Positions 48,960 to 62,641 of a stretch of 64,000 nucleotides of DNA are shown here, piece after piece. Position 1 is the first letter of the stretch, and each line of letters opens with the position of its first letter. The DNA lies in assembly GCA_016946835.1 (NCBI GenBank), contig JACVTC010000070.1:146001-210000 (forward strand), read 5' to 3'. This DNA is from Neocallimastix lanati (nom. inval.) (Eukaryota > Neocallimastigomycota > Neocallimastigomycetes > Neocallimastigales > Neocallimastigaceae). The notes below the pieces were generated by a model that had not been told where the DNA came from, searched no databases, and saw nothing but the letters and a program-made list of their open reading frames with translations. The translations under genes and the position numbers were made by a program.

Positions 48960-50268
48960 ATTATTTCCAATTGCTGATTTTTGTGCTTCTTTTCAAATAA
49001 AATGCTTTTATAAATGGGGAAATTCTAAATGTATTATTAAAGATCTCATAAACCATATCCCTTCTATGCAACGTTATTCTTGGTTGAAAAAATCACTGGT
49101 GCTCTATAGAGAATTAAGAAAAAGAATATCATTAAATTCAAAGATGTTATTGAATCATATTGGTCTGATGTTGGTAAATTCCAAGAAATTAAAGATATGA
49201 ATTATGATGACTTCAAATTTATAAATACTAGAAATTTATTCAAGTTTAGCCTTGAATACCCTCATTTAAGTTTAGGTTTTAACTGGATCTTAAGATTAAG
49301 AGCTGGTTGCAAATATAATACAATTATTACAATAAGAAGTGGTAGAGTTTCTGACGATTGTCCTAAATTCTGCCCTTGTTGTGGAAAAGGTGAACAATCT
49401 TTCATATTTGAATGCTCTACCTTTTCTTTATGTCGATGTAAATCTTTAGATTTTATTGATGATTTATTTATTATATTTGCCAATAAAGTAAGGAATCTTT
49501 CCTTACTTCCTTCTTATTCTAATATTTTAAAGTATGAAAATTTCATAAACAGGTATATTTATACATTCCTTTTTTGGAATTTCAGTTTTAGATGAGCTAC
49601 AATTCGATACTGGGAAACAGAGAGATTTAAGTGAACAACTCCTTAAAAATTCATAGGGATCTACTGTTCCATATTACGGGGCTTGCGGAATATCTTGCTA
49701 ATACAATACTAATTATCAGTAGCTTTCTTGAGTTACTTTTTGAGAGGTTTAGCAAAAACACTTTCATTACCAAGAGTGACAACGTCATACCGATATGGCA
49801 AAGGAATAGTGCAGTTAGAAGTCCTATTAATTCTCATCAATACACATTAACTAACAGTACAGTTCCGAACACAGAATCTATAGTAAATAATTCAATTTTT
49901 GATGATCTTTCTTGTGGTTCAGGGGAGAGTTTAGTGGATACCACATTATCTATTTTAAGATGTTACTTCTTTGTTTTATTATTTTATATTTAACTGGTGA
50001 TAATGTTACTACTCGTAGTATACATCACACCGAATTTTTTTTTAACATTTGAACTTATTTTTATTCTCTATTACATTAAATTTTCTTTGATTAATTAAAA
50101 TTTTTTATTTCTTAACTTTTTATTACTTTTTTTATTTTACTTAATCTTTTACATACATTTTTTTTTTTTTTTATCTTTTATTATATAATGTATTTTTTTA
50201 TAATTAAATGTAATACATAAAAATATTTTAATCTATTTAATAAAGTACTGGAAGTGTATTCTCTTCTT

Positions 50269-50332
<64 letters not shown>
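48960..50332 (+). mobile_element. 5'-truncated family-2 LINE (element F)
   Basis: Encodes the post-RT region: FYKWGNSKCIIKDLINHIPS, FSLEYPHLSLGFNWILRLRAGC, a zinc-knuckle remnant CPKFCPCCGKGEQSFIFEC in which the usual His is missing, and then (after a stop at 49593) TKSDNVIPIW and SGESLVDTTLSILRCYF ending at 49993. The 3' UTR ends GGAAGTGTATTCTCTTC, TTAGTTT and a 59-A run at 50274-50332. It is broken by frameshifts and stops. Confidence 0.8.
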
Positions 50333-50333
<1 letters not shown>

Positions 50334-50586
50334 ACATTATCTATTTTAAAGATGTTACTTCTAAGGTTTTATTATTTTTTATTTGTTAGGAAAGGAAAAT
50401 CCCCGCATAGTACAATTTGCCGAAATACGTAGTATTTCTGTGCTTTTTTAATTTTTTTATTTTTTAACTTTTATTTTTATTTATAATTTATAATGTACTT
50501 TTCACCTACATGTATTTTTTATAATAAGATTAATAAATTTATGGAAGTGTATTCTCTTCCCTGTCTAAAAATAAAAAAAAAAAAAA
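50333..50586 (+). mobile_element. Short family-2 LINE 3' end (element G) inserted in a poly(A) tail
   Basis: Begins CACATTATCTATTTTAAAGA immediately after the 59-A tail of element F. It runs through a 3' UTR containing TTTGCCGAAATACGTAGTAT and ends GGAAGTGTATTCTCTTCC, CTGTCTAAAA and an A-rich tail. Its coding part (TLSILK) is only the last few codons. It is the best local reference for the LINE half of the 16.5-kb chimera. Confidence 0.8.
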
Positions 50587-51524
50587 TACATATGAACTTT
50601 TTTCTAAATTTATTTATACCTTTATTTTTGAAGGAAGGATAAGACACTGTACAAAAAAAAATATAAATGTGTGAAATATGACGATATTATAAAGCATTAC
50701 TGGAAATCAATTTTAAAATTTCAAGGTATTAAAGGTCAAAATTACGATAGTAACGTAACCAGTTCTCAAATAATAAAGTTATAATAATTCTTAGTTTAAA
50801 ATATCTTCAATACAACTTAGGGTTTTCGTTAATTATACGTTTACGCTGTGGTTATAAATACAATACCACTATTGCTATTAGAATTAAATCTTTACCTTTT
50901 CTAGATGAACTCTTTTTGAAGTTTGCAATGGTAATTGAACAAAAATCCTTGAATGTTTCTTTAGATTCAGAAAAGGATTATGATAATAATATTTATTACT
51001 TTACATTGAGTGTTTTTCTTGGCGGGCGTTCAATATATGAAAAAATTAAAGTTAATGATGGGGAATAAAGACAATTAGTTGACAATATTTTTAAACGAAG
51101 TTCAATTTCGTCGATTGTTCTGTATTTTGTAGGGAATGCGGAGTTTCTAACAAACGTAATATCATTAATTTGTCGATCTTTTAGATTGATGATGAAATGG
51201 TATTCCGTTGAATCTATTGAATCTACATTTGCCAAGAGCATCGACGTCTCAATGATAAGGCATGGATTTTCACCTCCCGGTGAAAGAACTGATACAGATT
51301 CGTTAGATAACACTAATACTGAAATTATTACTTGCAATAATGGACATGTTGTTATCATCGAAAAATGGGAAAAATTAAAGACTATTGCTTCTAAGGTACT
51401 TTTTTAATTTTATAATATATAATATTTTATTTCATGTATTTTATTTATTATTTTTTCATTTAAATCATGTAATTTTATTATTATTAATTAAATAAAGTTA
51501 TTCTCTAAGTCTAAAAAAAAAAAA
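50587..51524 (+). mobile_element. Mosaic LINE end (element H)
   Basis: The front (50622-50880) encodes YKCVKYDDIIKHYWKSILKF and IIRLRCGYKYNTTIAIR, most like the F-type copy. At 50881 it switches to family-1 sequence (LPFLDELFLKFAMVIEQKSL onward), skipping the zinc-knuckle. It ends IEKWEKLKTIASKVLF at 51405, then AATAAAGTTATTCTCTAAGTCTAAAA and poly(A) to 51524. There is a stop at 51065. It preserves the uninterrupted target (GTTGAATCTATTGAATC) of the nested insertion at 16488. Confidence 0.75.
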
Positions 51525-51870
51525 TTATTTTTGAAAGAAGGATAAGACACTGTATAAAAAAATCAAAAAATATAAATGTGTGAAATATGATGATATTATA
51601 GAACATTACCCTGAGGAGCTTACCAATGGTGCCCCTGAGGGGGTATTACTATTAACACTTCTTATATTATTCTTGTTCATTTTCTCCAGATCCTTTTGAA
51701 TACAAGCAAATCATTTCTGTCAGCATTACTTCCTTTTGGGGAATTAAATGCACTATTGGTAATACTGATACAGATTTAAATGATAATATTTATCCACATG
51801 GAGTTATCATCGTTGAATGAAAAGAGTTAAAGGTCATTTCTTCCTCGAAATTCATAACGTAGTTTTTAAT
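51525..51870 (+). mobile_element. Mosaic LINE scrap (element I)
   Basis: 51525-51607 repeats the start of element H (50622-50697). It is followed by a short GC-rich piece (CCCTGAGGAG...GCCCCTGAGGGGG), then an endonuclease fragment (YKQIISVSITSFWGIKCTIGN, compare element C near 44570-44635). That piece is fused directly to a family-1-like C-terminus (GVIIVE...ELKVISS). Three non-adjacent LINE segments lie within 350 bp. Confidence 0.65.
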
Positions 51871-53053
51871 ATTAATTTAAAATTTTCATATATTTTATTT
51901 TCATATAGTAATAATGAAAGTAATAATATATTTAATAATAATTATAGTAATATATTTAATAGATTTAATAATAGTACAAAAATTATGATTAAATAATAAT
52001 AGTAATAATAATAATAAAAGTAATAAAAATGATAATAAATTTTATTTAAATTATATTTTTATTTTATTGTAATTTAATAAAACAACATCACGTGATATTA
52101 ACATTATATATTTATATAAAAATAAAAATATAATTTTATGAAACATTTTATTTTTATTTTTTTTTTTTAGAGATCTTTGTATTTACATATATATATGGCA
52201 CCAATGAAGCTTAAATAAAATTAAATAATATCAAAATATTATTACAACATAGATATTTGGACCTTATGCAATTACATAAATAATTAATATATACTAATTT
52301 ATATGTATTAAATTTATTTATTTATTAGTATTAATATTATAAATTATAATTTAATATTGGTTTTAATTCGAATAACCGAAATTTAGAAAAAAAAACACAT
52401 ATAATATTTATGTAGTTCATTACTTTTTTTTTTTTTTGTAAATTTTTTTTTTATTTTTTTTTTTTTATAAAGAACTAATCTTTATTCGAAATGATTTTGT
52501 AGAATAAAAATAATAACAAAAAAAATAATTTTAATAATATAAAGGATAAATATATTTATATATATTTAATAATTTGTATTATTAGAATTATTTTTTTTTA
52601 ATATATTATTTTTTTATTATATTTTATTCTTACTCTGACTATATGACAAAAGAAAAAAAAAAAAAGAATTTAATTATTATTATTAATTTTTCTGAAATTA
52701 ATACTTTTACTATAGCATTAGTAATAATGATAGAAGTAGTTGTATATAATTAAATATCATTAAACGCACTATTAGCCAATTAATTATAAGACTATATATT
52801 TATATTTTTTCTAAAACAAATATATTATGATATATTAATAATAAAATTAAGTATTATTCGTTTATACCTTTATTTATTTTTTGTCAATATATAAGTCTTT
52901 CATTTATAATAGAAATAATATAAATATATATATATATATAATATAGTTTCCATGATATAAAGTAAAATGTTTTTAATGAAAATAAAAATTATATTTTTAA
53001 AATTATGTTAAAAAGGAATAATCATAAATCAAAATATAAATCAAAATATTAAA

Positions 53054-53110
<57 letters not shown>

Positions 53111-53561
53111 CTCATACTGATAATACCAATAATAATAATAATAAAAATAACATTTAAAAAATCAAAGAAATTAAAAAAGAATTATTTAATATATATTGAT
53201 ATAAATTATTAATAATAAATTAATAAGTATTTAATTTATATTTTTATTTTCATTTATATTTTATTATATATATATTTTTTATTTAATTTATTAAAAATAT
53301 AATTTTTTTTGTTCTCTTACAAAAACTAAAAATTAGTGATATTAATTAAAGTTAATTTATATCATTAATAGTGATTTTATTGGTATAATAACAATATTTT
53401 TATATACAATTATTAAATATCAAATATTGAATATTATTAATAAAAATACTTAAAATAAACGTAAAACTTGTTTCAAAAATATTAATATATTATCAGAAAA
53501 TATAAAAAACAAATAATTATTCGTTGATTATTTTAAAATAAAAATATAAATATAGTTAATA
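51871..53561. other. Intergenic AT desert
   Basis: Contains TAA runs near 51993-52020, an A run then (TA)n at 53050-53107, and various homopolymers. No gene is seen; the final part should include the promoter of the ankyrin gene. Confidence 0.6.
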
Positions 53562-56500
53562 ATGAAAGCTTTAGCTTCTTTTTCACCAATTCCATCACCG
53601 GTATTGGGGAAATTAAAACATTTTAAATCTCAAACTGATTTAAGTGCAAAAAGTAATATAAATAATGTTCAAATAAATTCAAATTATGTAGATTTACATA
53701 TGCATTCGGCAGTAATATCAGGTAATTTTAATATAAAATAAAATAATAATTTAAAAAAAAAATATTATTATATTATTAAAATATAAAACATGGATTTTAA
53801 AATCAAACATTATGTAGTATGAAGCTAAAATTTGTATTGAAATTAATTTTTTATGAATAATTTTATATATAAAATAATACGTTATTTCAAAAAATTTGAA
53901 AAGTTTAATTTTTTATTTAATATTAAATTTTAATAAATATTTTATAAATTCATTGAATAGGCAATATTGGTATGATAAGATTCGCATTAGATAATGGTCA
54001 ATCAATTCATTCTTCAATAAATGGATTACAAGGTAAACAAAACTATAATATAAAGAATATAATAATTAAATTGACTATATAATTTTATTGTTTTTAATAT
54101 TAGAAAAATAAAATATAAGGATTATTAATATTTTTTATTTTTATTTTTAATAGCTATACATGTTGCTGCTGGTTTCGGTCAATTAGCCATTATAAAATAT
54201 TTAGTTTCTAGAGGTGCGAATGTTAATTGTAGAAGAGGTTCTACAATGCCTGATGGAACTGAAATAAAGTAAAAAATTATTTTTATTAATATTTTCTTTT
54301 TTTCAATTTAAAATAAAATATGCTTTAATTATATTTTAAATTGTTAATGAAAAATTAACCTATAATTGTTTATTATAAAAATGAATAATTAATTAGTAAT
54401 GATAAAATAAAAGGTCCAACACCATTGCATTTTGCAGCATCAAATGGACATGCTCAAGTAGTAGATTATTTATTGGAACGAGGTGCAGATCCAGATATTG
54501 AGGATCAATATGGATGTACACCTATTGATATAGCCTTAGCTCAAGGCTATACAGATATTTATAAATCATTGATGGAATATTCAATAGTGCAAAATGATTC
54601 AATCTCGGTACCTCAAATACCTTATTCAATGGTATATAATTTATTTTCTAATTTTAATTAATATTAAATATATATATATATATATATATCGATTTAAATA
54701 GGCTATTTATTGTTTATTTAATTTATTTTAATTTTTTATTTTTATTTTTTTTTATTATATATTTATATTTATATTTTTATTTTAATTTAAATTCTAACTT
54801 AAAATTTAATTTTATTATTTTTATTTTTAATATTGAATTTCCCATTTTTCATTTATTATAATAAATTTACCAAATTATACCAACAAAAATGAAATATAAA
54901 ATAATAAATATTGTAATTAAAATTTAAAAGAATAATAATTATAAGCCATCACCAAAAATTATTCCTGGATCTCCAAGTGCATCATCAATAACGACTCCGA
55001 AATTGCAGTATCAAGGTAATAAAATCGGAACTCCAAATTTACAATATCAAAGAAAAAATAGTACACCAACAATAATTTATCAAAGTAAACCATCAGTTAT
55101 ATCTGTAAATCGATCTCCAAAGAGTCCACCAGATTACATTGCAAAATCACCTAAAATACATAATATTAAAAATGGTTCGAGATCACCAATATTAACGTCT
55201 AATCCGTCGAAATCTCCAGTATTAAACTCGAGATTTAATATTGTTTATAATTCTCAAGATTATGTACAATTACGTATTCGTCGAGGTGTAAGTGAAAAGA
55301 ATATTAAGCAATATGGTAATGATGATTTAATATATGATACCCAAAAAGTTAATAAAAATCATATACCAAATTCCAATAGTCCTTTATTTATAAAGGATGG
55401 TAATTTAATTTCATCTTCATATCAACCTTCCAATTCAAATAGTTATTTAAATAATGAAAGTTACTCATTAAGAAGTGAAAGCCTTAAGAGTACATCAGTA
55501 TTTAAAAACAAAAGTACATATGAAGAAGTAAATAATAAAATGGATAATAATGATTCTTATTATAATAACGAATCATATACACTTAGCAATAGCGATGATG
55601 AATATATAAATGATGAATTGAATGATTCATTGCTTGATAGATATAATGAATCTTTTTCAGACTCAGAAATATTATCATCCTCATCACCTTTATTTAATTC
55701 ATCACCTCCTAAATCAATGACTCAACTATATCATAAAAACTCTAGTCTTTTTAAACCAAAGAACCCACTTGAGCGTTCTAATTCTTCATCTTCTAATCGA
55801 AGAAAAAATTCTACTAGTAGTTTAAGGAATGAATATGAAAGTGATAAAGAACAATATTCAAGAACGGATTCAACTAAGCATTCTAAACGCCATTATAGAG
55901 CAAGGTCAAATTCTCGAAATGATGTAAATGAAATACCATTGAATTATTTCCGTTCACGTTCTAATTCTAGACTTGATATTAATGTTGATTTGGCAAATAG
56001 CTATCGTCCTAGATCTAATTCTAAACCTGAACCTGTTGTAAATTATTCAAGTAGTTATAGATCTAGAACAAATTCAAATTCAAATCCAAATTTAAACTCA
56101 AACACAAATTCAAAGTTAGAATCAAATGCTGATATTAAAAATAACTCGAATAATAATTCAAAAACCATATCTTTGAAGGAAAGATCTAGTAATGATAATA
56201 ACAATTCAACTCGTTCACACTCTCATTCAAGATCACGGTCTTATTCAAGATCTGAACATGAACATCATTCCAAATCACAATCAAGATCAAAATCACGATC
56301 TATATCTCGTTCACGATCAAATTCTCAGTCTATCATAAATTCAAAAATGAATAGCAATAAACTTTCTTCATCAAATGTTAATACTATCAATACTATTTTT
56401 TCTTTTACAAGCATGAAGAATAGTTTAAATTCACCTGATAGTTCACCTAATATTCATTCTTCTTCTTATACATCTGAATTTTCAGTTGGATCAATTTCAG

Positions 56501-56982
56501 ATAAGGAGATGCTTTATAATCAATCACCAGGGTTAAAGCATTCAAGATCTTTAAATAGTGACAATGCACAATCATTAAAACAATCCACTGATAATCAATC
56601 TCTTTCATCATCTTATATTAAGGGTAAATCGAAATATTCCATTTATTCTGGTGGTAATTCTTATTCACACCATTTATATTCTTCATCATCTAAGTCTCAT
56701 ATTTCTCAAATAGCTTTAAAATCATCAAAGGTCAATTTAGACAATAATCAACAATCATATAGTTCAATGAAAAGCATTAATCCTTGTTTCCCAGAAAGTA
56801 TAATTCGAACACGTTCACATTCTAATTCCCAAATTAATAGTTATACTTCGTTAATTAATCGAAATCGTTCCTATTCTAACAACACCATCGGAACTCCAAA
56901 AACTTCATCACCTTTCAGTAAACCTACATTGGCAATGTCAAATAATAACCAATCTGAAGCATCATTATCAAAACCAAAATAA
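53562..56982 (+). CDS. Ankyrin-repeat protein with Ser/Arg-rich tail
   Basis: Exons: 53562-53721, 53961-54032, 54154-54268, 54397-54631, 54946-56982; total 2619 nt, 872 residues, all phases consistent. The start is MKALASFSPIPSPVLGKLKH. Residues about 45-185 contain three to four ankyrin repeats (DLHMHSAVISGNIGMIRFAL; AIHVAAGFGQLAIIKYLVSRG; TPLHFAASNGHAQVVDYLLERGADP; TPIDIALAQGYTDIYKSLME), split across four small exons. The last exon encodes about 680 disordered residues rich in Ser, Asn and Arg. It has a recurring YRSRSNSR-type unit near residues 500-560 and an RS dipeptide block near 620-660 (SRSKSRSISRSRSNS). Such RxxS sites suit basophilic kinases and 14-3-3 binding, but that is inference. 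Ankyrin repeats mediate protein binding. I cannot name an orthologue. Confidence 0.85.
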
Positions 56983-57322
56983 AAAATATAGTGATATATC
57001 AAAATTCAATATCAACGTCTGGTTAAAACTTAAAAATTGATATGAAATAATATTCATTTATTATTATCTTATTTCATATTTAATATAATTTTTATTATTA
57101 TGATTAATATTATTATTATTATTATTATTAAAAGTAATATATATATATAATGAAATAATTAAAATGAAGTAATAACTAAAAAGAAAGAAAAAAAAATCTA
57201 ATATATAAATAAATAATGAAAATATATCAATACAAAAGAAAAAATATATAACAAAAATTTTTATATGATAAAAAAAAAATAAAAATAAATAAAAAAGCAA
57301 GATCAAAAACAAATGTAAAAAC

Positions 57323-57364
<42 letters not shown>

Positions 57365-57578
57365 AAACAAAATAAACCGAAAAACTAAAAACAAAACAAA
57401 CAAAAAAAAAAAATATCAAAAAAAGAATAATCAAAAGAAGGAAATAAATACGAATGAAACCACTATTATATAAATAATATTAACAAAAATAGCAAATAAT
57501 AAATAAATAAAAATAAAAATAAAAATTATTTAATAAATATATAAAACATAAAACATATATATATATTTTTCTATTATA

Positions 57579-57630
<52 letters not shown>

Positions 57631-57670
57631 GAGATATGAATTCATAATATATTTAACATAAAAAATTGAT

Positions 57671-57712
<42 letters not shown>

Positions 57713-57769
57713 TTCCTATTAATAATTTTCAATTTTTCATAAGTTTTTCATTTTTTTTTTATTAAATAA
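56983..57769. other. Intergenic with long homopolymers
   Basis: Ankyrin gene 3' flank. A run of about 38 A near 57324-57361, T runs at 57595-57627 and 57673-57705, and TA repeats near 57577-57594. The reverse frame at 57064-57312 is low-complexity and not a gene. Confidence 0.6.
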
Positions 57770-57905
57770 GGCCAGTATAACCTAACCCAAATGAGATATG
57801 TACTATTAAATAGTGTAAATAAGGCTCCTCCTACTTTGATCCCGCCCATTAAACATTTTCTAGGTTTTCCTCACAAGAGGTTTTTACGGAATATGACAGT
57901 TTAAA
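57770..57905 (+). mobile_element. tRNA-derived SINE-like element, copy 2
   Basis: Starts near GGCCAGTATAACCTAACCC. It contains ATAAGGCTCCTCCTACTTTGATCCCGCCC with a B-box-like CTTTGATCCC, then GGTTTTCCTCACAAGAGGTTTTTA and GAATATGACAG. It aligns with copy 1 (minus strand, 3541-3668) over about 85 bp including the CCTC-4-GAGG mini-hairpin. The A-box half is diverged here. Confidence 0.55.
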
Positions 57906-58114
57906 ATCTAGGAAGTTTTATTATTTCAATTTATATAAAAAGAATTTTGATGTGTAAAATAATACTAATATTATTGTCATGTTTCACAAAAATTGAAAAT
58001 TTTTTTTTTATAAATTTTTTTTACATTAAATATAAATTAAAAAAAATTTTTTTTTTATAATTAAAAATAATTTCTAATATTACACATTTTAACATTTAAA
58101 TACTATTTTTTTAA

Positions 58115-58161
<47 letters not shown>

Positions 58162-60101
58162 GTAAATACAAAATTTAAGTATAATATTCTCACTTCAATG
58201 GAAGAATGTATTTTGTGGCTAATAATTTATTAATTTTTTTTTTAATATATATCAATATTGGAAAATTCGAATAATTAAATGTTTAATAATTTAAAATATA
58301 TTAAATTTTACATAGTAGTACTTATTGGTTGATATGTATAATTAATATTTAATTAAATTAATTAATTAAAAAGTTTAAAAAGGCGGTAAACACTTTTTAT
58401 ATTAAATAATTAATTAAAAAATAGTGAAACATTAGAAAGTTAATTAATAAAGTTATTTTATCTTCTTATAATATATAAGAAAAAAAAATTTTTTTTTTTT
58501 TATTTAAAATATCAAAAGAATAATAAAATTAAACAATTTATATATGAATAACAAATGTAGTAATTTTAAACTTTATAATTTATAATTGTTGGATTAAAAT
58601 AATAATATATATATATAAAAATTTAGAAAGGATATATTAGTAAAAAATATTTTAAATATTATGATAAAAAAAAATGAAGATCTATTTTATTTTATAACCT
58701 GTATTCATGTATAAATAATTTTGACCAACAATAAGAAAATAAATTAGAATTAGTAATAGATAAACAAATAAAATAATCGATAGAAGTACTAAAAATAGAA
58801 AAAAATGGATATGTTTACTAAAGATAAACGTAAATCTTTTTTTTTTTTTTAAAAAAAAATGGAAAGGATGATGGAAAATTATTAAAAATTGTTGGAATAG
58901 AGTTAGAGATATTGATGAAATAATTGAATTTATTAAATATGGTGAAGAAGAATTTGTTTAAGATTATTATTCTAAAGATACATGTAGCGGAACTCATGAA
59001 GAGTATTTGAAAAAAAAAATATAAGTAATTTTTTTTTGTTCGATTGATAATTTTAATAGAATTAAATGTATGTGCTAATTTTAAATAATTTTTAATTGGA
59101 TAGAGAAAAATTGTAGAAAGTAGTTTTGAAAGTTTATTATAATGCAGAATGTTGTCGGAACTAATGTAAGTGAATATTCAAAATGTAGCTTAAAAACAAA
59201 AAGTAAGAATATAATATAAAGTGGAAGAGAAAAAAAAGATTTTCAAATAGAAAAATATAAGAACTAATTGAAGAAAATAAAATATTTATGTGACATGGTT
59301 TAATGGTAAAATGAATTTGATTATGGTTAAAAATAATATTATTTCATACTTTTTTGTTTCATTATTATATTTTATGGAAATTTATGAAGTGAAAATGAAA
59401 CAGAAATAAAAAAAAAAATTATTAGAAAATTTTGATATGCTTATTAAAAAAAATAGTCTATAAGAGAAAATAAATAAAGTATTTTATTTGAAAAGAATAA
59501 ATACAAAAATTAAAAATATAAGAATATTTAAGAAAGTTTTTAAATACAATAACTTAATTATTTTTTTAATTCGAATTAGTATATAATACTGTTAATACTT
59601 ATATATATTATTAATAAAGTGTTAAAGTATAGGATATCTCATAAATAAAAAGAACATAAATTTTAAGAAAAGAATAATTATCATAAAAATTGAATAAATA
59701 AAATAGTATTTATTATTCGAATATATATTTTATAATAAAATATATTATGAAGTTTCTAAATATAATAATTTGTATTTGTTTTTTAAAAGTTTTAAATATT
59801 TAATAAAAGAATATTAATAATTTATAAAATAAAATTATTTTAATTTATTAATGTTAATTAATATCATTAATATAAAAATCAGTTTATTGGATATTAATAT
59901 TATTATGTTAATTTCAACTTTTTAGATACAATTATTATTAGATAAGTGACTTATACAACTATTGCATATATTATTACATAATTAATTTTGTTATCTTCTT
60001 AAATATTATAAATTAAAATATTTAAAAAACCACTGATAAATTTATATTAGTTATAAAGAAATAAAGAAAAGTTATTTTTTAAAAGTTTATTATAATAACT
60101 C

Positions 60102-60148
<47 letters not shown>

Positions 60149-62607
60149 ACAAAATAATGATGAAATAAATTTATTTAAATTAAAAAGTAATATTATTGGT
60201 GTAGTAAAATGTCATTTTTAGTTATGAGTAAATAATCATATTTTTATTATTCATTATATTTAAATATATTAATTTATAGAATAAATATCAAAATATATAA
60301 TAATATATATATTATTATTGATATAGAATAAGGTTTTTATTTGGAAAGAAAAAAATTTTTTTTTTCATTTTCTTTTTTCTTTTTTTTTTTTTTTTTTTTA
60401 AAAAAATATTTAATTAAATAATAAATAAAGTTTTTAATATGAAAAAAAAAATTAACTATTAATTATATTGAATAAAAAAAAATAACAAAAAAGAGAAAAA
60501 AAATTAATATATAATCCTTAACAAATAAAATTGTAGAAAATTGTAAAACAGAAAAGCTGGAATAAAAAAGAAATGCTTTTTCTATTGAAATAATCAAGCA
60601 AAATATTATTAACCTTACAAATTATTAAAAATTATATAGTTTTTATTTATTGATAATACTTTCATTAATAATTCAATTAAATACAAATGTAATTATATTT
60701 CAAATAATATATTATTTATTAATTAATGAATTGACGTATATATTTAATAATATAAATATAATAAATATTAGGCACTACATCAGTTATTTAGTTCTTTAAA
60801 AATAATAAATTAGGTTTTTAATTATAATTTATAGTTTTTGGTATAATTAATATGTATATAAATTATTAAATAAATAAATGGATTTAATTATAAATTTAAT
60901 ATATATAATAAAAAAATTATATATTATTCATATATTATAAATATTTTTATTTAAATTTTTTTTTTTTTTTTCAAATTTAATTAATTATTTTTTTTTTTAT
61001 GTTACAAAAATTTTTTTACAAAATAGTTTCAATCTACAATCTACATGATATATAATTGTGATATATATAAATCTATTTTAATATATGTTATTAATATTAT
61101 AATATATATTTTTTATATTATACATAATTTTTTTTATATAAAAAATTAACTGTAATATGTATTTTAAATGTATAACATATAATATACTTAATATTAAATA
61201 ATACAAAAATTAAAATAATATAAATAACTTAAGTCACTTCACTGTTTTTTTTTTCCAAAAAAATTATTATTGTATTATAATTAAAAACATAGTTGAAATT
61301 GGAAAAAAAAAAAAAAAAAAGAAAGAGAAATTAGAAAGAGTTAAATTGATTATATTTGATGTTAAAAATATAAGAAATTTATGCTTTCATTTTTTTTTTT
61401 TTTTTTTTTTTGGGTAATTCTGTTATTAATTGTTTATTTTAAAAGCAGAAAATAAATATTTCTCTTATAGTATTATTTTTATTCATTGTTTTATAAAACA
61501 ATTATTATTAATTATTTTTCTTTTTAATTACTAGTTCTATTTATATATATTTTTATAATTTATTTATTTATTTAATTTAATTTCATTAATAGTAATGATA
61601 TTTAATTAAAGAGAAGAATAAAACATAATAATAAAAACAACAAATTTAATATAGTATTAATAAATTAATATTTTTATTGGTATTATTCTAATAATATTAA
61701 TGATAGTTTGAATTAGAATTTATTTGTTCTATTTTAATATTGTTCAATTATTATTGTTTTAATAAGTAATTACATTATAAATAAATGAATAAAAAGTATT
61801 AATTAAAGATATATATTTATATATTTTTTATTAAGAGAAAAAAAATAAAATAAAAAAAATAAATAATAATAATTAGTTAATACAATTAGAAAGAGATTAT
61901 ATAATAAAAAATAATCACCAAAAAGTAATAAAAATATAAATAAATTTAAATACAAAAAAAAAAAAAAAAAAATAGAAAATTTAATATTCTATTGCATTTA
62001 TAAATATGATAGAATATTAGTAATATAAAATTAATAGTATTATTATAGTAATTAACAATATACATACAAAAAAAAAAAAAAAAAAAAAAAAAAAATTAAA
62101 AAATTTATACAGTAAAATTATATAATTTTTTGTTATATTATTGATTAATATAATAACAACGTTATCCTTATGAAATATATTATTGATTAATATAGTATAA
62201 ATAAAAAAATCATTTTTATAAAGAAAAATTTTCTTTCAATAGAAAGTTAATTAATGTGGAAGATAAATATATTAATATGCTATATAAAGATATATATTGA
62301 AAATTTTAATCAAATAGTATTAAAAAATAATATAATTTTAGTGTATAATTGGAATCAATTAATATAAATTAATTATTTTTAAACCAATTTTGTGTTTGAT
62401 GAAAAATAAATAAAGTATAAAAATAAAACTACATAAAAAATTTGACAAAACAAAAAGATATATATAAAATATTTTAAATAAAATAATCAAATTATTGTAT
62501 TCAATAATATTAATGTAAATTTAATAAATTTTATTTATTATATATTTAAATAATTGAAAGAAATCTTTTTGGGAAATATTGAAATTTTAGTTTTTCTTTT
62601 TCTTTCT

Positions 62608-62641
<34 letters not shown>

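Noticed and set aside
58860-59330. Possible protein-coding gene with a duplicated segment
   Set aside because: Stops interrupt all frames and no splice model gave a recognisable protein; left as an intergenic remark.
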